A stretch of 64,000 bases of DNA from the NCBI RefSeq assembly GCF_003335085.1, contig NZ_QPEJ01000018.1:682001-746000 (forward strand), written 5' to 3'. The stretch's first letter is position 1. Every line of letters begins with the position of its first letter. Under the pieces are notes generated by a model. The model saw nothing but the letters and a program-made list of their open reading frames with translations. It was not told where the DNA came from and did no database searches. The position numbers and the translations under genes were made by a program. Positions 8,321 to 16,802 of the stretch are shown piece by piece. Source of the stretch: Polaribacter sp. WD7. Lineage in GTDB: Bacteria > Bacteroidota > Bacteroidia > Flavobacteriales > Flavobacteriaceae.

Positions 8321-10402
8321 TTAATCAATTACGTATTCACTAAAAGATACTGCAAAATTATCTATAACATAATTGATTCCTTTATTTTCAACAACTATGT
8401 TTTGTGAATCACATAAATTACCACCACCTTCATGACCATTTACTGCATATCTTATAGTCATGCCTACGGGATTTGTATCAGTTGTCAAAACTACGGTGTT
8501 GCCAAGGGTTATATAAGGTTCTGTTATTTGTTGTTCAACTCCGTTATCCAAAACTTCAAATCCAAAATTTGGCTGCTTGCCATTTGGGTTATGCCATATA
8601 TCTCCGCTAATATCAAATCTGATTGGTTTTACAGGTACATCAAACTTCAGGTGTATGAAAAATTTATCACCATCAGAAACTATGTTGTGTGATATAGGTT
8701 GAAATGTTTTCCATTCTATATTATCATTAAGAATTCTTTTTAAAACAACTCCTTGTTTCAAACCAACAACAGCTCTGTCAGATGGATGAAAAGAATCAGA
8801 ATATTTAAATTGATAACTACCGCCATCCATATATACATTTGCTTTGTCATTAGCAAGTTGTAGTTGAGCCTCCTGAACATTAATATGAGGATGAGGCACT
8901 GCGCCACCTAAATCACGACCAAGCCAAGGACTGGTTTGATGAATAATAAAGATAACATCTTCTATTTGTCCTGTTATTGCTTTTATATCTGAGTTGAAGT
9001 CATTGAATAGTTTTTCAACTTGATTATAATAATCTTCTTTGGTATCAAATCTATTTGCTTCACCTTGAACCCAATTAATAACTCTCCATGCCAATGTTTT
9101 ACCTTCTTGGTCTGCCAATGTTTTTGCACTATTAATCGCATCAATAACATTTTGATATGCCCAAGTTCCTTTATTCATGCTACTAACTGGTAAACCAGCT
9201 CTACCCCCAGTTAACGATAAAAATTGATATCCATACGTTTCTATATCAAGGTTATTCTCTTTTTCGATTAAATTTAAAGCAGCTAAAGTCGAAGCCATTA
9301 CGGGAGTATAACTTACTTTTGAAGATTCTTCTACCTTAACAAAAGAAGATAAATCTATTGTTCTTATTACAGAATTACCTCCTACAAAAGATAATGTATT
9401 TTTAAAATCAGAGTTACTGTTTGATGCACCTCCACCAACAGCTAGTGATTGTCCATAAGTTAAGATACCTTCTATGTTGTATTTTGTTTCTAAATTAAAG
9501 TTAGTTGGAATTATAATTTTTTGATTACATATATAATTTACCGCTTCAATTTCGTCAGAATCTAATATTCCGTTAATATTATTATCTATACCTGTTTCAA
9601 CTTTATAACCTCCATTTTCACAATTCTCACCTTTAGGTTCTTCTGATATATTTATTAAACTATTTAGACCATCATTACCATTCGTTGTCTTACAAATATA
9701 GTTTACTGTTATGATTTCGTTAGAATCTAATATTCCGTTAACATCATTATCTATACCTATTTCAATTTTATATCCTCCATTTTCACAATTCTCACCTTTA
9801 GGTTCTTCTGATATATTTATTAAACTATTTAGTCCGTCATTACCATTTGTGCCGTTGCAAACATAATTTACCGCTTCAATTTCGTCAGAATCTAATATTC
9901 CGTTAATATTATTATCTACACCTGTTTCAATTTTATATCCTCCATTTTCACAATTCTCACCTTTAGGTTCTTCTGATATATCTATTAAACTACTAAGTCC
10001 GTCACTACCATTTGTGCCGTTACAAATATAATTTACCGTTTCAATTTCGTTAGAATCTAGTAGTCCGTTAACATTATTATCTATACCTGTTTCAACTTTA
10101 TAACCTCCATTTTCACAATTCTCACCTTTAGCTTCCTCAGATATATTTGTTAGACTATTTAGTCCGTTATTGCCATTCGTTCCGTTACAAATATAATTTG
10201 TTGATTGAACTTCAAAAGTTTTTAATATTCCGTCATTATCTGTATCAATTCCAGTTTCAATTTTAAACCCACCATTTTCACAATTTTCGGATGAGTCAGG
10301 TGTTATATTTATTAAGCTAACCTTTATTTCTTGTTCAAGTAATACTTCTTTTTCACAACTTATGTGAAATAATAAAATCAATAATGGGATAATTTTTTTC
10401 AT
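8321..10402 (-). CDS. Surface lipoprotein: five DUF7151-like repeats plus SGNH/sialate-O-acetylesterase domain
   Basis: The frame is open to 10492, but the start is taken at 10402 because MKKIIPLLILLFHISC is a clean lipoprotein signal peptide; this gives 693 residues. Five near-identical 55-residue units follow (about residues 27-293), each with CENGGYKxETGxDNNxNGxLDSxE and ending in CNGTNG. The Asp/Asn loops look Ca-binding, and the paired Cys may form a disulfide. Then comes an SGNH-type hydrolase domain: ILTYGQSLA with the likely nucleophile Ser319, WVQGEANRF (block similar to the WxQGExN of sialate O-acetylesterases) and SDSFHPSD (Asp-x-x-His). Such enzymes remove acetyl groups from glycans. 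The protein is probably displayed on the cell surface, with the repeats as a stalk or binding region. Substrate is unknown. Confidence 0.78.
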   Translation of the reverse strand: MKKIIPLLILLFHISCEKEVLLEQEIKVSLINITPDSSENCENGGFKIETGIDTDNDGILKTFEVQSTNYICNGTNGNNGLNSLTNISEEAKGENCENGGYKVETGIDNNVNGLLDSNEIETVNYICNGTNGSDGLSSLIDISEEPKGENCENGGYKIETGVDNNINGILDSDEIEAVNYVCNGTNGNDGLNSLINISEEPKGENCENGGYKIEIGIDNDVNGILDSNEIITVNYICKTTNGNDGLNSLINISEEPKGENCENGGYKVETGIDNNINGILDSDEIEAVNYICNQKIIIPTNFNLETKYNIEGILTYGQSLAVGGGASNSNSDFKNTLSFVGGNSVIRTIDLSSFVKVEESSKVSYTPVMASTLAALNLIEKENNLDIETYGYQFLSLTGGRAGLPVSSMNKGTWAYQNVIDAINSAKTLADQEGKTLAWRVINWVQGEANRFDTKEDYYNQVEKLFNDFNSDIKAITGQIEDVIFIIHQTSPWLGRDLGGAVPHPHINVQEAQLQLANDKANVYMDGGSYQFKYSDSFHPSDRAVVGLKQGVVLKRILNDNIEWKTFQPISHNIVSDGDKFFIHLKFDVPVKPIRFDISGDIWHNPNGKQPNFGFEVLDNGVEQQITEPYITLGNTVVLTTDTNPVGMTIRYAVNGHEGGGNLCDSQNIVVENKGINYVIDNFAVSFSEYVID
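9524..10324 (-). repeat. Five tandem 165-bp in-frame repeats
   Basis: Five copies of a 165-base unit inside the esterase gene, one unit per 55 residues. Units 2-5 are very similar in DNA as well as protein, while unit 1 (nearest the N-terminus) has diverged. The pattern is that of recent unit duplication or gene conversion. Confidence 0.85.
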
Positions 10403-10567
10403 AGTCTTTTTCTTTATTAACGTAAATACGTTTGTGCAATTTTTTAATACTGAAAAGCGATCAGTAAAAGTTTTTGTAAACTTATTTAGCAAAGCTAGTA
10501 TTTTTTCCTAAAAAATAATGTGTAAAAATACTTCTTTCTAGTAAATCAAATAGGTTTACAAACAAGC

Positions 10568-10641
10568 TTAGCCCAGATTGAAATGGCATCCTTTTTTGAG
10601 GAACGAAAAAAAGATATAATGGAAAGCTGGATATAGCTACT
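10568..10641 (+). repeat. Dispersed intergenic repeat, family A, copy 1
   Basis: It begins TTAGCCCAGATTGAA, continues with GGCATCCTTTTTT and GAGGAACGAAAAAA, and ends GAAAGCTGGATATAGCTACT. Related copies lie at 12532-12565, 55768-55850 and 62050-62180. Confidence 0.7.
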
Positions 10642-10680
10642 TATAAAAAAACAAATAAAAAGACGTAACGTTTTTTATTG

Positions 10681-11049
10681 TTAAGTACGTAAAATCTTTT
10701 CTATTTTTCTGCCTTTTGCCAGTTCATCTATTAATTTTTCCATTTGTCTGCAACGTTTATAGATTTCAAATTCTATGTCTATTTTTTCAATTCTATACCC
10801 ACAAACCACTCCTTTAATTAGGTGTTCATTTGGATTGATTTTTGCATTTTCAAAAAATGTTTTAAACGTTATTTTGTCGTCAATTAACTGCTGTATTTCT
10901 TTTTCATTATATCCAGTAAACCATTCTAAAACTTGATGAAACTCTTTTTTTGATCTCCCGTTTTTTTCTAACCTTTTCCAGTAATGTGGATAAATTGACG
11001 CAAAAACCATATTGGCAACTTGTTCATTTTTTTTGGCTGTAACTTTCAT
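10681..11049 (-). CDS. DUF2200 domain protein
   Basis: A 122-residue cytoplasmic protein that matches the DUF2200 pattern along its whole length: VFASIYPHYWKRLEKNGRSKKEFHQVLEWFTGY near the N-terminus, then IKGVVCGYRIEKIDI in the middle, and a basic, helical C-terminus. The family has no established function that I know of. It lies 110 bases downstream of odhB on the same strand, but a terminator separates them, so it is probably transcribed alone. No signal peptide or membrane segment is present. Confidence 0.85.
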   Translation of the reverse strand: MKVTAKKNEQVANMVFASIYPHYWKRLEKNGRSKKEFHQVLEWFTGYNEKEIQQLIDDKITFKTFFENAKINPNEHLIKGVVCGYRIEKIDIEFEIYKRCRQMEKLIDELAKGRKIEKILRT

Positions 11050-11091
11050 TTTGTAAAGTTTATTGAAGCAATTTATAAAAATCTAAAAAAA

Positions 11092-11119
11092 AAAATCCCA
11101 AGCAAAAGCTCAGGATTTT
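11092..11119 (-). terminator. Intrinsic terminator of odhB
   Basis: On the minus strand: AAAATCC, a TG mismatch, AGC, TTTT loop, GCT, TG, GGATTTT, then an uninterrupted T-run. It lies 40 bases past the odhB stop codon. Confidence 0.8.
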
Positions 11120-11159
11120 AAAATATTTATAAAACAAAGTTATTTACCCAAATGTTGGA

Positions 11160-12371
11160 TTACATTTCTAAGCTTTTGGTAGGGTTATTGTCCATCAACA
11201 ATTCTACAGGGTTTTCTAGTGCTTCTTTAACAGCAACTAAAAAACCTACAGACTCACGTCCATCTACAATTCTATGATCGTAAGATAACGCAACATACAT
11301 AATTGGTTGAATCACAACTTGTCCATTAACAGCCATAGGTCTGTTAACAATGTTGTGCATACCTAAAATTCCACTTTGTGGAGGGTTAATAATAGGTGTA
11401 GACAACATAGAACCAAATACACCACCGTTTGTAATGGTAAAGGTACCACCAGTCATTTCGTCAACAGTAATTTGCCCATCTCTAGCACGTAAAGCCAAAC
11501 GTTTTACTTCAGATTCTACACCTCTAAAAGACAAGTTTTCTGCATTTCTAATTACAGGAACCATTAATCCTTTAGGCCCAGAAACCGCAATTGAAATATC
11601 TTGAAAATCGTGTTTTATTTGAAAATCTCCATCTATCATAGAGTTAACATCAGGGTACATTTTTAATGCTCTAACTACGGCTAAGGTAAAGAAAGACATA
11701 AAACCTAAACCTACACCATGTTTTGCTTTAAAATCTTCTTTGTACTGAGAACGTAAATCAAAAATTGGCTGCATGTTTACTTCGTTAAACGTAGTTAACA
11801 TTGCAGTTTCATTTTTTACAGATACCAAACGCTCTGCAACTTTTCTGCGTAACATAGACATTTTTTTACGCTCAGTACCTCTAGAACCGTTTGCTGGTTG
11901 TGTACCCATAGAAGGCACTGCTTTTACAGCGTCTTCTTTGGTAATTCTACCATCTTTACCTGTTCCTTTTACAGCAGAAGTGTCTATTCCTTTTTCTGCC
12001 AATACTTTTTTAGCTGCAGGAGAAGCTGTTCCAGTAGCATAGGTAGTTGCTTTTGGAGCAGCAACTTCAACTTTCTTTTCTTCTTTTGGAGCTTCAGTTT
12101 TAGTAGGTACAGCATCACCTTCTGGTTTTGCAGCACTCATATCTATTAAACAAACTACTGCACCAACTTCTACAGCATCACCTTCTTCTGCTTTTAACGT
12201 AATAATTCCGCTTTCTTCTGCAGGCAATTCTAAGGTTGCTTTGTCAGAATCTACTTCTGCAATAGGTTGATCTTTTTCAACATAATCTCCGTCTTCAACT
12301 AACCAAGTTGCAATTTCTACTTCTGTTATTGATTCTCCTGGAGAAGGAACTTTCATTTCTAAAACACTCAT
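11160..12371 (-). CDS. odhB: Dihydrolipoyl succinyltransferase, E2 of 2-oxoglutarate dehydrogenase
   Basis: A 403-residue E2 enzyme that moves the succinyl group from E1 to CoA in the TCA cycle. The domains are in the usual order. A lipoyl domain (residues 1-75) has the lipoylated Lys44 in [11 protein letters not shown]. An Ala/Lys/Glu-rich hinge follows, then a peripheral-subunit-binding domain (about 114-150, ending [14 protein letters not shown]). The catalytic domain ends with the acyltransferase motif SYDHRIVDG (His366, Asp370). One lipoyl domain and the total length are typical of E2 succinyltransferases. It lies 194 bases downstream of the E1 gene on the same strand, with a dispersed-repeat fragment between them; E3 is not in the window. 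The product is cytoplasmic. Confidence 0.96.
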   Translation of the reverse strand: MSVLEMKVPSPGESITEVEIATWLVEDGDYVEKDQPIAEVDSDKATLELPAEESGIITLKAEEGDAVEVGAVVCLIDMSAAKPEGDAVPTKTEAPKEEKKVEVAAPKATTYATGTASPAAKKVLAEKGIDTSAVKGTGKDGRITKEDAVKAVPSMGTQPANGSRGTERKKMSMLRRKVAERLVSVKNETAMLTTFNEVNMQPIFDLRSQYKEDFKAKHGVGLGFMSFFTLAVVRALKMYPDVNSMIDGDFQIKHDFQDISIAVSGPKGLMVPVIRNAENLSFRGVESEVKRLALRARDGQITVDEMTGGTFTITNGGVFGSMLSTPIINPPQSGILGMHNIVNRPMAVNGQVVIQPIMYVALSYDHRIVDGRESVGFLVAVKEALENPVELLMDNNPTKSLEM

Positions 12372-12531
12372 TGGTATCTTTTTTTCTGATGCTAAAATAA
12401 AATATTTCAGCGCTTTATTAATTTTACTTTTTATTTTTTTTGGCGTTTTAACAGGCTTTCCACTATATCTTTTTTACTTTGTTCTTCATACAAATTTGTT
12501 AATTCTTCACAAATTTATTCGAACTAACAGT

Positions 12532-12565
12532 AAAAAAGGATGCCGTTTCAATCCTTAACGCGGGC
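12532..12565 (-). repeat. Dispersed repeat family A, partial copy downstream of odhA
   Basis: On the minus strand it reads GCGTTAAGGATTGAAACGGC followed by ATCCTTTTTT, matching the 5' parts of the copies at 10568 and 62050. It abuts the stop codon of the E1 gene. Confidence 0.6.
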
Positions 12566-15295
12566 TTATTTATTATCGAAAACGCTATCAATAACAGCTC
12601 TATGACGCTTTTTAAAACGTGTACTAGAACCTGCTGCTGGTACTGCATAATATTTACGAGAACGTACACTTAAGTTTTTCAACTCAAAACGTTGTAACAT
12701 ATAACTCCATGCCCCCATATTTCTTGGTTCTTCTTGTGCCCATATATATTCTTCAACGTTTGGATATCTGTCTATAATTTGTTGTATTTTTTCATGGTGT
12801 AAAGGAAACAGTTGTTCTATTCTAATTAAAGCAACATCTTCTCTTTGTAGTTCTTCTCTTTCTGCCAATAAATCGTAATAGAATTTACCCATACAGAATA
12901 CCATTTTCTTTACTTCGTCTACGTTAAGCGTATCGTCTATAACTTCTTGAAAACTTCCGTTAGCCAATTCTTCTATAGAATTTACTGCTTTAGGGTGACG
13001 TAATAAGCTTTTTGGAGTAAAAACAATTAAAGGTTTTCTGTAGTTACGTTTCATTTGACGGCGTAACAAATGGTAAAAGTTTGCAGGTGTTGTACAGTTT
13101 GCAACGGTCATATTATCTTCTGCACACAATTGTAAATAACGTTCTATTCTTGCCGAGGAGTGCTCAGAACCTTGTCCTTCATATCCGTGAGGTAATAATA
13201 CTACAATTCCGTTTTGAACTTTCCATTTATCTTCTGCAGCAGAAATATACTGGTCAAACATTATCTGTGCACCGTTAGAAAAATCTCCAAACTGAGCTTC
13301 CCAAATGGTTAATGTATTTGGGTTTCCTAGTGCATAACCATAATCAAAACCTAAAACACCGTATTCAGACAATAACGAATTGTATATCGTCATTTTTCCT
13401 TTTGTATTCGGGTTTATGTTCAGTAAGTTTATTCTTTCTTCAGTAATTTCGTCACGTAAAATAGCGTGTCTGTGAGAAAATGTTCCTCTTTCTACATCTT
13501 GCCCAGAAATACGTACGTTAAAACCCTCTTCCATTAAAGAACCATAGGCTAAATTTTCTGCCATACCCCAATCTAACTGATTGGTTTCAAAAGCCATTTT
13601 TGCTCTACCTTGTAAAATGCGTTCTGCTTTTCTTACAAATTTAGCTCCTTCAGGAACAGTAGATACCACTTTTGCAATGCTCTGTAAACCTTCTAAAGAA
13701 TAACTAGTATCTAAAGACGTTAACATAGCTTCTAAATCTTGGCGCTCAAAACCTTCCCAAGTAGATTCCATAAACTCCTTGACTTTAGAAGTTTTATCTT
13801 CTTTAGATTTGTCAAACTCTTGGTTTAACATCTCTTTAAACTCAGAAGTAATTTCTTTTACATAGTTAGTATCTATAGAACCTTCTGTAATTAATTGAGA
13901 AGCATAAATATCTTTCGGGTTTTTGTGTTTAGAAATTGCTTTATAGAGTTTAGGTTGCGTAAAACGAGGTTCATCACCTTCATTATGACCATATTTTCTA
14001 TAACCTAATAAGTCAATAAAAATATCTGCTTTAAAGCGCATTCTGTATTCTAATGCCATTTCCATAGCGTGACAAACAGCTTCTGTATCATCTGCATTTA
14101 CGTGCAAAACAGGAGATAAAGTAACCTTTGCTACATCAGTACAATAGGTACTAGAACGTGCGTCTAAATAGTTAGTAGTAAAACCTATTTGATTGTTTAC
14201 TACAATATGTACAGTTCCTCCTGTTTTGTAACCATTTAGTTTTGCCATTTGCACTACCTCATAGGCTATGCCTTGACCAGCGATAGCGGCATCTCCATGA
14301 ATTACAATAGGAAGAATTTTACCAGAATCTCCGTTATATTTTCTGTCAATTTTTGCTCTTGTAATACCTTCTGCAACTGCGGCAACAGTTTCTAAGTGCG
14401 ATGGGTTTGGAACCAAATTCATTTTGATTTTATTACCATCTCTATAAGTTTTGCTGAGTGTAAGTCCTAAGTGGTATTTTACATCACCATCTATATCTTC
14501 ATCTTCAAAATCTTTTCCTTCAAATTCACTAAAAAGTTCTCTAACTGGTTTTTTAAAGATGTTTACTAAGGTGTTTAAACGCCCTCTGTGTGCCATACCT
14601 AAAACACATTCTTTTACCCCGTACTTTTCAGCGGCTTCTCTAAGCATTACACTAATTCCAGGAATTAATGTTTCTCCACCTTCTAAAGAAAATCGTTTTT
14701 GACCAACATATTTGGTTTGTAAAAAACTTTCAAAAGTAACAGCTTGGTTTAATTTGCCTAATATATATTTTTTAGCATCTGCTGTGTAATCTGGATGATT
14801 GGCATTTTTATTAAGTCTATTTTGCCACCATTTTAATTTATCAGGATTACGCATATATGTGTATTCTACACCAATAGAATCACAATATACGCGTGCAAGA
14901 AAGTCAATAATATTAGAGAGTGTTGTTTTTCCTAAACCTAAAATTTCACCTGCAGAAAACTCTTTATTCAAATCATCTTTTGTTAAACCAAAAGTTTCTA
15001 CATCTAGTGTTGGGCGATATTGCCTTCTTTCTCTTACAGGGTTTGTTTTTGTAAATAAATGCCCTCTTGTTCTGTAGCCATTAATTAAGTCTACTACTAA
15101 AAATTCTTTACGTACTTCTTGAGGTATTTCTATTTCCTCTTGGTCAGTTAAAGAATAGTTTTCGTTGGCCAAATCATAGCCTTGAAAAAAGCTTCTCCAG
15201 CTAGGTTCTACAGAATCTGGGTTGGTTAAATATTTATCATACAAATCTGCAATAAAACCTGTATGTGCTGCGTTTAAAAACGAAAATTTGTCCAT
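12566..15295 (-). CDS. odhA: 2-oxoglutarate dehydrogenase E1 component
   Basis: A 909-residue thiamine-diphosphate enzyme that decarboxylates 2-oxoglutarate and passes the succinyl unit to the E2 lipoyl arm. Visible features are the N-terminal segment for complex binding (FLNAAHTGFIADLYDKYL), MAHRGRLNTLVNIFKKP with the active-site His, and the ThDP/Mg motif running from HGDAAIAGQGIAYE to VVNNQIGFTT. The C-terminal transketolase-like part includes GVLGFDYGYAL and LPHGYEGQGSEHSSARIERY. Length fits the family (about 900-940). It is followed by odhB. The promoter region shows a TATTTTTG -7 box at 15335-15342, with a TTG 18 bases further upstream. Confidence 0.97.
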   Translation of the reverse strand: MDKFSFLNAAHTGFIADLYDKYLTNPDSVEPSWRSFFQGYDLANENYSLTDQEEIEIPQEVRKEFLVVDLINGYRTRGHLFTKTNPVRERRQYRPTLDVETFGLTKDDLNKEFSAGEILGLGKTTLSNIIDFLARVYCDSIGVEYTYMRNPDKLKWWQNRLNKNANHPDYTADAKKYILGKLNQAVTFESFLQTKYVGQKRFSLEGGETLIPGISVMLREAAEKYGVKECVLGMAHRGRLNTLVNIFKKPVRELFSEFEGKDFEDEDIDGDVKYHLGLTLSKTYRDGNKIKMNLVPNPSHLETVAAVAEGITRAKIDRKYNGDSGKILPIVIHGDAAIAGQGIAYEVVQMAKLNGYKTGGTVHIVVNNQIGFTTNYLDARSSTYCTDVAKVTLSPVLHVNADDTEAVCHAMEMALEYRMRFKADIFIDLLGYRKYGHNEGDEPRFTQPKLYKAISKHKNPKDIYASQLITEGSIDTNYVKEITSEFKEMLNQEFDKSKEDKTSKVKEFMESTWEGFERQDLEAMLTSLDTSYSLEGLQSIAKVVSTVPEGAKFVRKAERILQGRAKMAFETNQLDWGMAENLAYGSLMEEGFNVRISGQDVERGTFSHRHAILRDEITEERINLLNINPNTKGKMTIYNSLLSEYGVLGFDYGYALGNPNTLTIWEAQFGDFSNGAQIMFDQYISAAEDKWKVQNGIVVLLPHGYEGQGSEHSSARIERYLQLCAEDNMTVANCTTPANFYHLLRRQMKRNYRKPLIVFTPKSLLRHPKAVNSIEELANGSFQEVIDDTLNVDEVKKMVFCMGKFYYDLLAEREELQREDVALIRIEQLFPLHHEKIQQIIDRYPNVEEYIWAQEEPRNMGAWSYMLQRFELKNLSVRSRKYYAVPAAGSSTRFKKRHRAVIDSVFDNK

Positions 15296-15334
15296 AATTT
15301 AGTCTCTGCTTTTTGTGTAAGCGTCTCGAACCAA

Positions 15335-15363
15335 CAAAAATACAATTTTTAGTTGTTAAACAA
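15335..15363 (-). promoter_or_regulatory. Promoter of odhA
   Basis: Minus strand: TTG at 15361-15363, an 18-base spacer, then TATTTTTG at 15335-15342. The palindrome AGTTGTTAAACAACT (15351-15365) overlaps the -33 element and could be an operator. Confidence 0.55.
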
Positions 15364-15418
15364 CTTTTAAAGTTTAATTATAACAATAAACTTTTTATTG
15401 AAAAAAAATTAAAAAGTA

Positions 15419-15449
15419 TTTGGGGATATTCTAAAAAGATATATATTTG
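15419..15449 (+). promoter_or_regulatory. Promoter of tRNA-Asn
   Basis: TTTG at 15419-15422, a spacer of exactly 19 bases, then TATATTTG at 15442-15449. This is the best consensus Bacteroidota promoter in the window, 31 bases before the mature tRNA. Confidence 0.85.
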
Positions 15450-15480
15450 CAACCGCTAAACCCAAATACGGGAAGCAAAC

Positions 15481-15554
15481 TCCTCCTTAGCTCAGTTGGT
15501 TAGAGCATCTGACTGTTAATCAGAGGGTCCTTGGTTCGAGCCCAAGAGGGGGAG
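15481..15554 (+). tRNA. tRNA-Asn (anticodon GTT)
   Basis: A 74-nt cloverleaf. The acceptor TCCTCCT pairs with AGGGGGA (one T-G pair). The D arm is GCTC AGTTGGTTA GAGC. The anticodon stem TCTGA/TCAGA holds the loop CTGTTAA with anticodon GTT. The T arm is CTTGG TTCGAGC CCAAG. The discriminator is G and the CCA end is not encoded. It stands alone with its own promoter and terminator. Confidence 0.97.
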
Positions 15555-15556
15555 CA

Positions 15557-15592
15557 AAAAAAGCCTAATCTATTATAGATTAGGCTTTTTTG
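15557..15592 (+). terminator. Terminator of tRNA-Asn
   Basis: A 16-base near-perfect stem (GCCTAATCTA / TAGATTAGGC, flanked by A and T runs) with a 3-base loop, followed by TTTTTTG and TTTTTTT. It starts 3 bases after the tRNA and could act in both directions. Confidence 0.9.
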
Positions 15593-15679
15593 TTGTTTTT
15601 TTAATTAGTGCTTTGTAAAAAGTTCTTTAAAAAAATCAACTATTAGTGTTTTGTAATATTTATATTTCTTGAAAAAAAA

Positions 15680-16450
15680 TTACAAACGATAAACTAGACC
15701 AAGTTGAAAATTTACCAACCAGTCATTACTTGTGTTTTGAGGAACGTTTGTATTTATTCCTTCTAAATCATCTACCATAAAATATTGATAGCCAAATTGA
15801 GTTACAACATCTGTATTGTTAGCTATTTTTATACGAGTTCCTAAATTTCCTGAAATAGAGAATGATTCGTCTTCTCCTAAAAATAAATCATCGTTTCCAA
15901 TATATCCTTTAGGTAGTATTTCTTGCTTTTGTCTCCAATCTCCCATTACAGAAGAAATATCTCTATTATACATAGAATAATTAACCCCAAGACTTACATA
16001 AGGACTAATTACAGATCTGTTAGTATATGCAAAGTCTCTTAAAGAAAATAAATGGTATTCTAAATTAGTACCTAAGTTAGTTACAGATAAAGAACCTCTC
16101 ATTGCTCTTATTTTTTCTGCAGCAGCAGAATTTCCTTTACTGGCAGTGCTAAAGTTTTGTAGATTTGTGCTATTACTGTAACGAATTTCTGTTTTAACCA
16201 TAATATGATTTATGAAACGTGAGGCAGAATATCGATCCCATCTTGTTAATCTATCATAAAATTGTAAATAATGTGCAATAGCAAAAGAAGTACCACTGTT
16301 ATTAGTGCCATCCATTATAGCTTTACTTTCTCCGTAATCGCTACTTAAGTTTGTAGTACCCAAAAACACACCAAAATCATGTTTTAAGTTTTGCGCACTA
16401 AGATTTGAAAGAATAAAAAGGCTAAAGAGAGTTAAAATGGAGGATTTCAT
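15680..16450 (-). CDS. Outer-membrane beta-barrel-like protein (THC0290_0291-type family)
   Basis: A 256-residue protein with an N-terminal Sec signal peptide ending in SAQ. After it comes FGVFLGTTNLSSDYGESKA, then alternating hydrophobic/polar strands rich in Tyr, Asn and Ser, ending in the aromatic-terminated strand WLVNFQLGLVYRL. This is a typical ending for an outer-membrane barrel recognised by BamA. It resembles a Flavobacteriaceae family of unknown function labelled THC0290_0291. It would sit in the outer membrane. Nothing nearby indicates its role; the divergent neighbour is a sugar aminotransferase. A TACTTTTG on the coding strand at 16476-16483 may be its -7 box. Confidence 0.65.
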   Translation of the reverse strand: MKSSILTLFSLFILSNLSAQNLKHDFGVFLGTTNLSSDYGESKAIMDGTNNSGTSFAIAHYLQFYDRLTRWDRYSASRFINHIMVKTEIRYSNSTNLQNFSTASKGNSAAAEKIRAMRGSLSVTNLGTNLEYHLFSLRDFAYTNRSVISPYVSLGVNYSMYNRDISSVMGDWRQKQEILPKGYIGNDDLFLGEDESFSISGNLGTRIKIANNTDVVTQFGYQYFMVDDLEGINTNVPQNTSNDWLVNFQLGLVYRL

Positions 16451-16802
16451 AGTTATGATGTTTTATTATTTTAGTCAAAAGTATTTTATAAAGACAAGTT
16501 TCGAAATAGGTAAAATTCTTAAATTTTAAAAAAAAGCTTTATTTATTTTTATTGTAGCAAAATGAATTTTAAATCATAATATGTCATGTTTTTGTGAAAA
16601 TTTATAATTTATATTTTTTTTGCAAATACTTATATATTAGCAAATAATAGGTGGTAAGTAGAGTGTTTTTTTAGAAATAGAATCTCTTGTGTAAATTTGG
16701 TTTAAGATATTTGTATAAGAAAATAGAATAGCTTAGAGAGCTATTAAGACTTTTTATTTATAAACTATTACACATATCTTTACGAAATAGAAATATGGAA
16801 TA
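16451..16802. other. Divergent AT-rich intergenic region
   Basis: 352 bases between two divergent genes. A candidate -7 box for the minus-strand barrel gene is at 16476-16483 (TACTTTTG). A weak one for the aminotransferase is TATCTTTA near 16774. No ORF, RNA gene or strong hairpin was seen. Confidence 0.5.

Noticed and set aside
9524..10324. CRISPR-like array of regularly spaced repeats
   Set aside because: The repeats are 165 bases, in frame, inside a coding sequence and without unique spacers.
10403..10492. Upstream Met giving 30 more residues to the esterase
   Set aside because: The extension would hide a clean lipoprotein signal peptide that starts at 10402.
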